A stretch of DNA of 18,745 nt from Bacteroidaceae bacterium (GTDB lineage: Bacteria > Bacteroidota > Bacteroidia > Bacteroidales > Bacteroidaceae): positions 1-18,745 of the forward strand of contig CAAGKZ010000055.1 in assembly GCA_900770665.1 (NCBI GenBank), in the 5' to 3' direction. Below, in pieces: positions 1 to 7,169 of this stretch (position 1 is the stretch's first letter; every line of letters begins with the position of its first letter). The position numbers and the translations under genes are program-made. Below the pieces are notes generated by a model. That model made no database searches and was not told the DNA's origin. It saw only the letters and a list, made by a program, of their open reading frames with translations.

Positions 1-350
1 AGAAAGTCCAGGAGAGCCGTATCCTTTTTTGTAATCCACTCAATGAATTTGTTGTCATACGAAACGGTGCGGTTTTCAGCAACAGTTTCAAGTTCTTCCA
101 TTGTCATCTTGTAGACAGCCTGGTATATATCATCTATCGATATACTTTCAGAAGTCAATGCCTGCCACTCCTCGCAGTTGCGTCTTACTTTCAAAGAATA
201 CTCATCGGCAACAGACTTTGGTTGCGTATCACAAATTCTGTACATATGATAACCATTTGGAGTATACCAGAAAGGACCGCAAGCATTTGCCTCATAGGCA
301 ATGGTCAACAACACAACATTAATAAGAATATATTTCAGAGATTTCATCAT
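1..350 (-). CDS. Secreted protein of unknown function, 3' end missing
   Basis: An open minus-strand frame starts at a double ATG (350 or 347) and stays open to the window edge, giving 116 visible residues. The N-terminus is a Sec signal peptide: basic MMKSLKY, a hydrophobic stretch, and a likely signal peptidase I site at ANA before CGPFWYTP. The mature protein begins with ACGP followed by aromatic residues and YHMYR. From memory, ACGP-type starts occur in a Bacteroidales family of secreted proteins of unknown function, often beside the lipoprotein type found here. The start codon lies 32 bp inside the upstream lipoprotein gene, which suggests translational coupling in one operon. Codons are more A/T-rich than in the neighbours. 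No catalytic motif is visible in the part present. The reading frame is secure; the function is not known. Confidence 0.75.
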   Translation of the reverse strand, partial: MMKSLKYILINVVLLTIAYEANACGPFWYTPNGYHMYRICDTQPKSVADEYSLKVRRNCEEWQALTSESISIDDIYQAVYKMTMEELETVAENRTVSYDNKFIEWITKKDTALLDF

Positions 351-1293
351 CGGTATAGTTTTTAAATTGTGAATAATCCAAATGGTATAGAATATTCCCC
401 CTTGCAGGCTTACCAATATTTTCCTCGACCAGTTCCTTAACATTGAGTATTGTGTATGCATCGGGCCGCTCGTAACGGACATGCTCATTGCCGGATATTA
501 GGCAACTGTCATACGGGACTATCGACACGAACTTGTTGCCGGCGAACTTGACTCCCCAGCCAAAGACAGGATAGGCATAATCCAAAGGCATGGGATACTC
601 TATCGGCCTGACATACGCTTCCACATCATCATAGCTCAAAATAGAGTTTCCGGTATCCGGGCGCTTCAGTGCACCGGTATTGTAAAGCATAAGCACGCCG
701 CTATCGGCCGGTGGAGGAGTTTCGCGCAACTGGTGCAGCCTGACGGTTATGCTCAGCACAACACCCTTCGCGTGCAACAAATCCCTCACCACTCGACATA
801 ATTTCCCATAACTCTCCTTCGTAGTACTTGTCCAGTCACAATCGAGTTGCAGTTCGTTTATTTCGCCACAATCATTGTATGAACACATTGCCAGCATGCG
901 TTCGACAATGAGCGGAGCGATTTCGGCCTCTCTACCGGCCATAGCCCTCAACGCTTCAATTGTTATATACGTAACCGGAACAATCTCAACACCATGGGGA
1001 ACAGAAGAGGCAAACTGTGTCGTTGCATTTGGAACCAATTCAGTGGTTCCATTCAGGAAATCGTGCTCCGGAACAACATCGAACATGCGCAAATAGATGC
1101 GCTTGACATCGTGTTTCTGCAGGAATGCAGTTTCGGCCGAATCCAAATCAAAAACAGTTCTCCAGTAATAGATGGAATTCATCCTCTCCTGTTCTTCAAC
1201 CGGCTCTTTTAGCCCGGGAGCAGCCTGATGTCCGCACGAGCAGAAAGAGAGGATAGACACCAATAGCATTAAGATTTTTGACAAGTGTTTCAT
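319..1293 (-). CDS. Putative lipoprotein with TIM-barrel-like (DUF3142-like) body
   Basis: 324 residues. The N-terminus MKHLSKILMLLVSILSFCSC is a lipoprotein-type signal with Cys18 and Cys20; Cys20 is the likelier lipidated residue, so the protein is probably anchored in the periplasm or outer membrane. The body alternates strand-like and helix-like segments: IYYWRTVF, KRIYLRMFDV, a central ELQLDCDWT, then GVVLSITVRL and DSGVLMLYNTG. This order recalls glycoside-hydrolase-like TIM barrels such as DUF3142, where an acidic LQLDxDxT strand sits at the barrel mouth. That is a fold-level resemblance, not an enzyme assignment. The gene is first in a two-gene unit with the overlapping secreted-protein gene. 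It is preceded by a repeat-bearing promoter matching that of the nearby LytTR gene, so it is probably controlled by that regulator. Confidence 0.75.
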   Translation of the reverse strand: MKHLSKILMLLVSILSFCSCGHQAAPGLKEPVEEQERMNSIYYWRTVFDLDSAETAFLQKHDVKRIYLRMFDVVPEHDFLNGTTELVPNATTQFASSVPHGVEIVPVTYITIEALRAMAGREAEIAPLIVERMLAMCSYNDCGEINELQLDCDWTSTTKESYGKLCRVVRDLLHAKGVVLSITVRLHQLRETPPPADSGVLMLYNTGALKRPDTGNSILSYDDVEAYVRPIEYPMPLDYAYPVFGWGVKFAGNKFVSIVPYDSCLISGNEHVRYERPDAYTILNVKELVEENIGKPARGNILYHLDYSQFKNYTDDEISEIYSY

Positions 1294-1318
1294 TATATAT
1301 TATAATTGTTTAGTGACA

Positions 1319-1397
1319 CAAATTTCATCAAAAAAAATCGTACAGCCGAGTGTTTTCACCTCGACTGTACGAAATGTATTCCAGAGTGTATGAAATT
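1319..1397 (-). promoter_or_regulatory. Promoter with tandem LytTR-type sites for the lipoprotein unit
   Basis: Read on the minus strand, 1326-1319 is GAAATTTG, a partial match to the Bacteroidota -7 box TAnnTTTG, with only a poor -33 (CTCG at 1350-1347). Upstream are two plus-strand direct repeats, TGTACGAAATG (1366-1376) and TGTATGAAATT (1387-1397), with starts exactly 21 bp apart. The proximal repeat begins 40 bp from the -7 box. Period, orientation and distance are identical at the LytTR gene's own promoter. A weak core promoter with twin sites upstream fits activation by a LytTR protein. The sequences and distances are observed; the binding is inferred. Confidence 0.55.
1330..1372 (-). 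terminator. Intrinsic terminator of the LytTR-glycosidase operon
   Basis: A near-perfect hairpin (arms about 1339-1353 and 1358-1371, CGTACAG against CTGTACG, one bulge) is followed on the minus strand by eight T (plus-strand A tract ending at 1337). It lies 50 bp beyond the stop codon at 1422. One arm overlaps the proximal regulatory repeat at 1366-1376. Confidence 0.85.
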
Positions 1398-1421
1398 ACT
1401 ATAACGCCCCGTTTTTGTCTG

Positions 1422-2351
1422 TTATCTTCTTCGCCACACTATGTAACTTGTATTCTTGGGTTGCCTTCGACGACCTCCGTAATAGTTCTTGTCACCGAAT
1501 TCATACACTTCACCGGCCTCATTGACTGCCCAACCGTAGGCCGAAGAACCTACAAGGTAAACAGCCTGGTCAACCCCCAGGTCGACCAACGCCTGTGAAA
1601 AGTCGTGAAACGACTCGGCACTTCCAGTCTCAACCATGAATATCTCACCCCGACGGTCACATACACCTCTTCTTATCGACTTGCCCTTCGGTTCATTTTC
1701 CACAATGACGCCATCACTCACCAATGGGTATTGACGGAAGAAATATCCGCCCTGCTCGGTCGCCTGTTCAAAAAGCGGCGAATTGTCGGCAACACCCACA
1801 CTCACCACTCCATTTATTGAAGCACAATACCCCTTCTTGGACAATCCCCATGCAAGCGGTTCGCCCTTCAGGACAAAAGCACCTACGATACCGCCATTGT
1901 CGGCACGGACATCGGCAGCCTGCGCTGCATATACAACCGTCGTGTCGCTATAATCCATTTTGCCAATGTGCAGTGACATATCGGCATTATGCGGTATGAA
2001 CAGCCTGAGCGGAATATCATTTATCAATGTATCCCTAAATTCTACGTATCCCGGAGCAATAGAATCAGTCCGGTTTCCCAATGCGGTTGTTTGAACAGCT
2101 TCCTCAAGTTCAACAGACACTTCTACCGGTTCAAAGAGTGCCGGTTCAACCTCCTCAACAGTTGCCACAGGCTCTTCGGCAGTTTCTTTTCTGCTCTGCC
2201 CGCCACATAGCAATGCCAAAAGCACAATTACGGCAAGAGCAAGCAAAAAAAGGGATACTCTAACCCACCTGCGGCGCAACAGCGGCTTTTTCCTGACACC
2301 GGAGCCAATTACGCGAATCTGGTCATCTCTTATATCTTCAAGTTCATTCAT
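1422..2351 (-). CDS. Membrane-anchored phosphodiester glycosidase (NAGPA-like) family protein
   Basis: 309 residues. A short cytoplasmic N-terminus with an Arg-rich stretch (25-31) precedes one membrane helix (about 31-49). An acidic Glu/Val-rich linker follows (about 55-90), then a periplasmic domain. That domain has the layout of the NAGPA/DUF2233 phosphodiester glycosidase family: a strand with VRADNGGIVGAFV (148-160), a GEPLAWG turn, RRGVCDRRGEIFMVE (227-241) and LVDLGVDQAVYLVGSSAYGW (255-274). In characterised members the last motif usually reads LDGGGS; here it is LVGSS, so the acidic residue is replaced and the activity could differ. Family members remove sugar phosphodiesters, but the substrate here is unknown. 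The start lies 2 bp after the LytTR stop codon, so the two genes are surely cotranscribed. The strong hairpin at 1330-1372 ends the operon. Confidence 0.75.
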   Translation of the reverse strand: MNELEDIRDDQIRVIGSGVRKKPLLRRRWVRVSLFLLALAVIVLLALLCGGQSRKETAEEPVATVEEVEPALFEPVEVSVELEEAVQTTALGNRTDSIAPGYVEFRDTLINDIPLRLFIPHNADMSLHIGKMDYSDTTVVYAAQAADVRADNGGIVGAFVLKGEPLAWGLSKKGYCASINGVVSVGVADNSPLFEQATEQGGYFFRQYPLVSDGVIVENEPKGKSIRRGVCDRRGEIFMVETGSAESFHDFSQALVDLGVDQAVYLVGSSAYGWAVNEAGEVYEFGDKNYYGGRRRQPKNTSYIVWRRR

Positions 2352-2353
2352 AA

Positions 2354-2716
2354 CTATCTGGTCTCATTCTCTATCAGTTCTTTCAACTCTCTCAAAGCCT
2401 CTTTCGATGCTGTTACCGTATGGCTGAATGTTGCCACATCGGAGAGTGTCAGCTTCTGCTTCGGGATGTTTATATAACTGATAAAGGAACGGTTAATAAT
2501 CAAACTTTTACCAATGCGTATAAATATATTTCCATCACTGCCAAGTTGGGATAGCATCATCCTTTCAATCTGCCCCAACTGGAAGGAGAGCATGCGGACC
2601 TCATTATCGGCCTGCACAAGAGTCGAATAATTGCCGTCGGCTGCAATATAAACAATCCTGTCCGGCGCAATACGCACCAGATCAACGGATGTCGATATCA
2701 CAAGTTGTTTCTTCAT
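2354..2716 (-). CDS. Stand-alone LytTR DNA-binding regulator
   Basis: 120 residues, essentially a single LytTR domain without a receiver domain. Typical elements are visible: RIVYIAADGNYSTLV (20-34) with the ADGNY turn, the FIRIGKSLIINRSFI block matching the family's FxRxHrSxlVNlxyI, and a C-terminal TVTASKEALRELKELI helix matching xxvSRrxxxxlkexL. LytTR proteins bind pairs of direct repeats two helical turns apart and bend DNA. With no receiver, the trigger is not in this protein; it may be its own level or a partner such as the membrane protein encoded 2 bp downstream. Its promoter and the lipoprotein promoter carry the same twin repeats. Start: ATG at 2716, with MKKQLVIST leading directly into the first strand. 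Confidence 0.88.
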   Translation of the reverse strand: MKKQLVISTSVDLVRIAPDRIVYIAADGNYSTLVQADNEVRMLSFQLGQIERMMLSQLGSDGNIFIRIGKSLIINRSFISYINIPKQKLTLSDVATFSHTVTASKEALRELKELIENETR

Positions 2717-2742
2717 TCAATCAATTCGATTCAAATTCGGGA

Positions 2743-2774
2743 CAAAAATATGCATGGCCGTGCACAACGCCAAG
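2743..2774 (-). promoter_or_regulatory. Promoter of the LytTR operon
   Basis: On the minus strand, a -7 box TATTTTTG (2750-2743) is preceded by CTTG (2774-2771) with a 20-bp spacer, matching TTTG-N19-21-TAnnTTTG. It lies 27 bp upstream of the LytTR ATG and just downstream of the repeat pair at 2790-2821. Confidence 0.7.
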
Positions 2775-2786
2775 CAATAAAGGCAA

Positions 2787-2821
2787 CAATGTATGAAATG
2801 CCTTCGGCAATGTATGAAATG
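2787..2821. repeat. Tandem 14-bp direct repeat, probable LytTR operator
   Basis: CAATGTATGAAATG occurs at 2787-2800 and again at 2808-2821, identical in all 14 bases and with a 21-bp period (two helical turns). The shared 11-bp core TGTATGAAATG starts at 2790 and 2811. LytTR-type regulators such as AgrA and AlgR use direct repeats with about this spacing. The pair sits upstream of the -33 box of the LytTR gene, an activator position. Confidence 0.65.
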
Positions 2822-2847
2822 GGAGATATGGTGCAATGGCAAAATTC

Positions 2848-3792
2848 TCACCCGTTATTCTTCAACAGGCGTTTGCGTCCCTCTTCGCGAATTTTTTCAC
2901 GCTCCTCATAACCGGCACGCGTACGTTTCCAACGGTTATGTGTCCATAGCCATAGTTCGGGATTCTCCTTTATCTCTTTTTCAAGCAGCTCATAATAGCG
3001 GTTTGTAGGTTCAAACTCGGCCATCTTTGAGGCATCCTCGGCAAAGAGTTGGAAATGAGCAGTGTAATATCCTCGCTTAACACGCTTCATCCTCACAAAG
3101 AACAGTGCAGCCTCAGTGCGGCGTGCAATCTTCTCGGTACCGGTAAAGACAGGAGTGTCTCGATGCAGAAAATCCACCCAATGGTTTATTGACTCCCACG
3201 TGGGCACCTGGTCGGCAACAAAACCTATCAGATATTTCTTGTTCTCCTTAAGAATCTGTACAATGCGGCGCAGAGTGTTCGCCATGGTTATGGACTCGGC
3301 TCCATATTGGCTTCGCATGTTTTTCATCAGTTTGTCGAACCGCTTGTTCTCGAGCGGATGGTAAATATCACCAATGACCAGGTCCTCTTCATCAAAATAG
3401 AGCGAAAGCGATGTCACATACTCCCAATTGAAGAAATGTCCCATGTAACACACACAGGAACGCCCCTCGGCAACAACGCGGTGAGCTTCTTCAAGACCGG
3501 TAATCACCATTCTCTTGCGAATCTCCTTCTCGCTCATTCCGTAATACTTTATAATCTCCACGAACCAGTCACAGAGCGATGAGTAGAATTTTTTCTCTAT
3601 CCCGACAATCTCCTTCAATTCTTTCTCCGGGAACGACTTTACAAGGTTATCGCGGACTATTCTACGACGGTAGCGTACCACATAGTATACAAGGAAATAT
3701 AATAAATCCGAAAACAGATAAAGGATACAGAACGGCAGTTTGTTCAACACAAACAGCAGTGATACCGAGATATAGTAGAGTATTTTTTTCAT
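2848..3792 (-). CDS. Lipid A type lysophospholipid acyltransferase (LpxL/HtrB family)
   Basis: 314 residues, the usual length for this family. An N-terminal hydrophobic segment (about 5-40) anchors the protein to the inner membrane. The acyltransferase HX4(D/E) motif is present as GHFFNWE (His119, Glu124). RIVRDNLVKSFPEK (44-57) matches the family's RxNLxxsFPe block, and FVADQVPTWES fits the second substrate-binding motif. The enzyme transfers an acyl chain to a lipid A precursor or similar lipid at the cytoplasmic face of the inner membrane. The ATG at 3792 gives a normal N-terminus. The gene is probably transcribed alone: the upstream OmpA-type gene ends in a terminator, and the downstream LytTR gene has its own promoter. 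A -7-like TATTTTTG lies at 3890-3883 on the minus strand but without a convincing -33. Confidence 0.88.
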   Translation of the reverse strand: MKKILYYISVSLLFVLNKLPFCILYLFSDLLYFLVYYVVRYRRRIVRDNLVKSFPEKELKEIVGIEKKFYSSLCDWFVEIIKYYGMSEKEIRKRMVITGLEEAHRVVAEGRSCVCYMGHFFNWEYVTSLSLYFDEEDLVIGDIYHPLENKRFDKLMKNMRSQYGAESITMANTLRRIVQILKENKKYLIGFVADQVPTWESINHWVDFLHRDTPVFTGTEKIARRTEAALFFVRMKRVKRGYYTAHFQLFAEDASKMAEFEPTNRYYELLEKEIKENPELWLWTHNRWKRTRAGYEEREKIREEGRKRLLKNNG

Positions 3793-3924
3793 CTTTGCGC
3801 AATTGGTAGATTACGCCGCGCAAATATCGTCGCCTCACCCTGCGGGAGCCTCAACATCTGCCGACAGTTTTGATATTCATTGCAAAAATATATATTATTT
3901 TCAATAAAACCTTTTAAATACCCC

Positions 3925-3963
3925 TCAAAATAAAAATCAGGAACGATTCCGAATCGCCCCTGA
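3925..3963 (-). terminator. Intrinsic terminator after the OmpA-type lipoprotein gene
   Basis: On the minus strand a 12-bp stem (TCAGGGGCGATT with AATCGTTCCTGA, two G-T pairs, loop CGG; plus coordinates 3937-3963) is followed by TTTTTATTTT. It lies 24 bp after the stop codon at 3988. Confidence 0.88.
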
Positions 3964-3987
3964 TTATGTCATGAATTTTCAAAATTA

Positions 3988-4695
3988 TTATTCCAATGTA
4001 CCGTTGTTTGCAGCCTCAATCATCTCGGCGCTGGCATACATGAAAATCTCAACGCGACGGTTCTGTGCACGTCCCTCAACTGTAGCATTGTCCGCAACAG
4101 GCTGTGTAGAGCCAAAACCCTCAACGCTCTTTATCTGTGTCTCGGGAACACCCTGAGAGAGAAGGAAGTTTGCAACAGACTCGGCACGTTTTACCGAGAG
4201 GGGGTTGTTGATGGCATCATTACCTTTAGAGTCGGTGTGACCGTAAACTACAACATCGGCATCGCTATACTTAACAAGAACCTTTGCAAACTCTGTAAGG
4301 TTCTCCTGCGCGCTCTTGTTCAAAGAGTGCTTGTTTGTAGCGAAAAGTACACCTGAGTCAAAAGTAACCTTTACAGCAGTAAGGTTGTTGGCGTCGGTAA
4401 TAGTCTCAACAGTTGCATTCTCAACCAAAGCAGCAGCCTCGGCAGCATTGTCCATTCTCTTGCCAATCAAAGCACCGGTACCTGCACCTACAGCAGTACC
4501 CACAGCTGCACCCACAGCTGTACCTACACCTGTATTACCTGTGAACTTACCAATCAATGCGCCAATGAGAGCACCGCCGGCCGCACCGCTTGCTGCACCA
4601 ATTGTTGTACCCTTAGCGAGATTGCTCCAAGTTGTACAACTTGAAAAAATAAGCGCAGAACAGAGTACTACGCAAATAGTTTTTACTGATTTCAT
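3988..4695 (-). CDS. OmpA-family lipoprotein with glycine zipper
   Basis: 235 residues from the ATG at 4695. A start 13 codons upstream is possible, but it would place MQKGLIIILNLLN before an otherwise standard lipoprotein signal and would overlap the promoter. The signal ends SALIFSSC with Cys20 as the lipid anchor. A glycine-zipper segment rich in Gly/Ala (about 27-80, GAASGAAGGALIGALIG and repeats) probably inserts in or lies on the membrane. The C-terminal OmpA domain (about 105-225) shows VVVYGHTDSKGND, LSVKRAESVANFL and RAQNRRVEIFM. The Asp of GHTD and the Arg of NRR are the usual diaminopimelate-binding residues, so the protein should tether the outer membrane to peptidoglycan. The layout resembles E. 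coli YiaD. It has its own promoter and terminator. Confidence 0.92.
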   Translation of the reverse strand: MKSVKTICVVLCSALIFSSCTTWSNLAKGTTIGAASGAAGGALIGALIGKFTGNTGVGTAVGAAVGTAVGAGTGALIGKRMDNAAEAAALVENATVETITDANNLTAVKVTFDSGVLFATNKHSLNKSAQENLTEFAKVLVKYSDADVVVYGHTDSKGNDAINNPLSVKRAESVANFLLSQGVPETQIKSVEGFGSTQPVADNATVEGRAQNRRVEIFMYASAEMIEAANNGTLE

Positions 4696-4731
4696 ATTTA
4701 ATAGATTTAAAATAATTATCAATCCTTTTTG

Positions 4732-4763
4732 CAAAGTTAACTAAAATTATTTTTTCAAGCAAC
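4732..4763 (-). promoter_or_regulatory. Promoter of the OmpA-type lipoprotein gene
   Basis: On the minus strand GTTG (4763-4760), a 20-bp spacer and TAACTTTG (4739-4732) match the Bacteroidota consensus. The -7 box is 36 bp from the ATG at 4695. It supports that start over the one at 4734, which would overlap the -7 box. Confidence 0.75.
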
Positions 4764-4819
4764 CATCGTGCATATTATTAGGAATAAAATGAAATATCGG
4801 TAAAAACAGACCCGTTAAA

Positions 4820-4851
4820 TTCGTTATTGTACCAATATTTTCGTATTTTTG
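4820..4851 (+). promoter_or_regulatory. Promoter of proS
   Basis: TTCG (4820-4823), a 20-bp spacer and a perfect -7 box TATTTTTG (4844-4851). The -33 differs from TTTG at one base. The box is 36 bp upstream of the proS ATG and divergent from the OmpA-type promoter. Confidence 0.6.
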
Positions 4852-4887
4852 CAATTAATATCAAGAATTGAACAAACATAAAATCAT

Positions 4888-6366
4888 ATGGCCGAATTAA
4901 AAAATCTAACAAAGCGAAGCGAGAGCTACTCGCAGTGGTATAACGACTTGGTAATCAAGGCAGACCTTGCCGAGCAGTCAGCAGTCAGAGGATGTATGGT
5001 AATCAAACCCTACGGCTATGCCATCTGGGAAAAGATACAGCGTACACTTGACGACATGTTCAAGGAGACAGGACACGTGAACGCATATTTTCCCTTGCTG
5101 ATTCCCAAATCATACCTCAGCCGCGAAGCCGAGCACGTAGAGGGCTTCGCCAAAGAGTGCGCTGTTGTGACACACTACCGCCTGAAGAATGCCGAGGATG
5201 GCAGCGGCGTGGTTGTTGACCCCGCTGCACGACTCGAGGAGGAGATGATTATCCGTCCAACATCCGAGACCATCATCTGGAGTACATACAAGAACTGGAT
5301 TCAGTCATACCGTGACCTGCCAATCATGGTAAACCAGTGGGCAAACGTAATGCGTTGGGAGATGCGTACCCGCCTTTTCCTGCGCACAGCCGAGTTCCTG
5401 TGGCAGGAGGGACACACCGCACACGCCACACGCGAGGAGGCCGAGAAGGAGGCACAGACAATGCTCCACGTATACAACGACTTTGCCAACAACTACATGG
5501 CATTGCCCGTAGTTATGGGTGTAAAATCGGCCAACGAGCGTTTTGCCGGTGCACTCGACACATACACCATCGAGGGTATGATGCAGGACGGCAAGGCATT
5601 GCAGTGCGGTACATCACACTTCCTTGGACAGAACTTTGCAAAGGCATTCAACGTACAGTTCGTTGACAAGAACAACAACCTTGAATACGTTTGGGCAACA
5701 TCATGGGGTGTATCGACCCGTTTGATGGGTGCTCTCATCATGACTCACTCGGACGACAACGGCCTTGTGCTGCCACCTGCACTTGCTCCAATTCAGGTTG
5801 TAATCGTGCCAATCTACAAGAACGAGGAGCAGCTTGCAAAGATTAGGGAGACTGTTGACCCCATGATTGCCGAGCTCAAGAAGCTGGGCATCACCGTGAA
5901 GTTCGACGACGCCGACAACAAGCGCCCCGGCTTCAAGTTTGCCGAGTACGAGCTCAAGGGTGTTCCTGTACGTTTGGTACTTGGCGCACGCGATATCGAA
6001 AACGGCACAATAGAGGTTATGCGCCGCGACACACTCGAGAAGGAGACACGCTCAATCGAGGGCATCACAGGCTACGTTAAAGAGTTGCTGGATGAAATCC
6101 AGACCAACCTGCACCGCAAGGCACTTGCAATGCGCGAGGCATGCACACGCACCGTTGACACATACGAGGAGTTCAAGACCGAAATTGAGAAGGGCGGTTT
6201 CATCCTTGCACATTGGGACGGAACACCTGAGACCGAGGAGCAGATAAAGAACGACACCAAGGCAACCATCCGCTGTATCCCATTGGGTTGGGACGAGACA
6301 CCGGGCACCTGCATGGTAACCGGCAAGCCATCGGCACGCCGCGTACTCTTTGCAAGAGCATATTAA
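4888..6366 (+). CDS. proS: Prolyl-tRNA synthetase, archaeal/eukaryotic-like type
   Basis: 492 residues, the short class lacking the editing insertion of the E. coli type. It charges tRNA-Pro with proline using ATP in the cytosol. Class II motifs are clear: IIRPTSETIIW, motif 2 RTRLFLRTAEFLWQEGHTAH, and motif 3 in MTHSDDNGLVLPPALAPIQV. An anticodon-binding domain (PIQVVIVPIYKNEEQ onward) follows, then a C-terminal zinc-domain-like segment ending in the characteristic terminal tyrosine (LFARAY). Of the four cysteines that bind zinc in archaeal homologues only two are evident here (TIRCIP and GTCMVTGK), so the metal site looks degenerate; I recall the same state in other Bacteroidota enzymes. 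Start ATG at 4888, 36 bp from its promoter. The next gene follows within 20 bp. Confidence 0.97.
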   Translation: MAELKNLTKRSESYSQWYNDLVIKADLAEQSAVRGCMVIKPYGYAIWEKIQRTLDDMFKETGHVNAYFPLLIPKSYLSREAEHVEGFAKECAVVTHYRLKNAEDGSGVVVDPAARLEEEMIIRPTSETIIWSTYKNWIQSYRDLPIMVNQWANVMRWEMRTRLFLRTAEFLWQEGHTAHATREEAEKEAQTMLHVYNDFANNYMALPVVMGVKSANERFAGALDTYTIEGMMQDGKALQCGTSHFLGQNFAKAFNVQFVDKNNNLEYVWATSWGVSTRLMGALIMTHSDDNGLVLPPALAPIQVVIVPIYKNEEQLAKIRETVDPMIAELKKLGITVKFDDADNKRPGFKFAEYELKGVPVRLVLGARDIENGTIEVMRRDTLEKETRSIEGITGYVKELLDEIQTNLHRKALAMREACTRTVDTYEEFKTEIEKGGFILAHWDGTPETEEQIKNDTKATIRCIPLGWDETPGTCMVTGKPSARRVLFARAY

Positions 6367-6384
6367 TAACCGCTATTGGAGACT

Positions 6385-7146
6385 ATGCCGATATCAGTAG
6401 TTATAAATACATACAACGCCGAAAAGTATCTTGCGCAAGTGCTTGACGCTGTAAAGGATTTTGACGAGGTTGTCGTGTGCGACATGGAGAGCACCGACAA
6501 CACCGTCGGGATTGCCAAGCAGTACGGCTGCAAGATTTCGACATTCCCCAAAGGCAACATAACCATTGTTGAACCGGCACGCAATTTTGCGATACAGCAG
6601 GCGACACACGAATGGGTACTTGTGGTTGATGCCGACGAAATCATCACCCCCGAACTGCGGGAATACCTTTACAAAAGGATTAAAGAGCCCGACTGCCCCA
6701 CCGGAATGTTCATCTCAAGGCACAACATGTATTTGGGAGAATACAGCAAGAGCAAGCTCGCGCACGACTTCCAACTACGTTTTATGAGACGCGACAAAGT
6801 CGATTGGCCACACACCATACATGCCATCCCTCGAATTGACGGCACCGTAGAGAAGGCACCGCTACAGTTCAAGATAAAACACCTTGCCGATGAAACCATA
6901 CAGCAGCTCATTAGCAAGGCAAACACATACAGCGACAACGAAGTGGTGAGAAAAGCGCACAAGAAGTATGGCATGTGGGCACTGTTCTACCGTCCGCTAT
7001 GGCGTTTCTTCCGCACATATTTCATAAAGGGCGAAATAATGCAAGGCCGCCGCGGACTCATAAAGGCATATATGGATGCCACATACCAGGTATTCATAGT
7101 TTCCAAGATAATGGAAAAGGATATAAGAGCAAAAAAAGAGAAATGA
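6385..7146 (+). CDS. Family 2 glycosyltransferase
   Basis: 253 residues from the ATG at 6385; an in-frame TTG at 6376 adds only three residues and is less likely. The GT-A fold is evident: ISVVINTYNAEKYL (3-16), VVVCDMESTDNT (29-40), ARNFAIQQATHEWVLVVDAD (65-84) with metal-binding DADE (82-85), then PELREYL. The spacing resembles WaaE/KdtX-type LPS core glucosyltransferases and other small envelope GT2 enzymes, often annotated simply as glycosyltransferase family 2. It probably adds a sugar from a nucleotide sugar to LPS core or another surface glycan at the inner membrane; donor and acceptor cannot be read from sequence. It lies 18 bp downstream of proS with no promoter between, so it is probably cotranscribed. 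Its stop codon is inside the terminator stem. Confidence 0.9.
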   Translation: MPISVVINTYNAEKYLAQVLDAVKDFDEVVVCDMESTDNTVGIAKQYGCKISTFPKGNITIVEPARNFAIQQATHEWVLVVDADEIITPELREYLYKRIKEPDCPTGMFISRHNMYLGEYSKSKLAHDFQLRFMRRDKVDWPHTIHAIPRIDGTVEKAPLQFKIKHLADETIQQLISKANTYSDNEVVRKAHKKYGMWALFYRPLWRFFRTYFIKGEIMQGRRGLIKAYMDATYQVFIVSKIMEKDIRAKKEK

Positions 7147-7168
7147 CGTGTGTCATTTCTCTTTTTTT
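7131..7168 (+). terminator. Intrinsic terminator of proS-glycosyltransferase, overlapping the stop codon
   Basis: A perfect 17-bp inverted repeat (7131-7147 with 7152-7168, loop GTGT) has A7 on one flank and T7 on the other, so it could act in both directions. The TGA at 7144-7146 lies in the left arm, so the last five codons form the hairpin. Confidence 0.88.
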
Positions 7169-7169
7169 C

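Noticed and set aside
3883..3890. TATTTTTG on the minus strand upstream of the acyltransferase gene as a full promoter
   Set aside because: The -7 match is good, but there is no TTTG or TTG at 19-21 bp and the distance to the ATG (about 90 bp) is long; mentioned only in the gene entry.
4696..4734. Upstream ATG extending the OmpA-type lipoprotein by 13 residues
   Set aside because: It would overlap the -7 box and put a second hydrophobic stretch before a standard lipoprotein signal.
4316..4744. Ala/Pro-rich plus-strand ORF opposite the OmpA-type gene
   Set aside because: The repetitive composition is the reverse of the glycine-zipper codons, and it runs through the divergent promoter.
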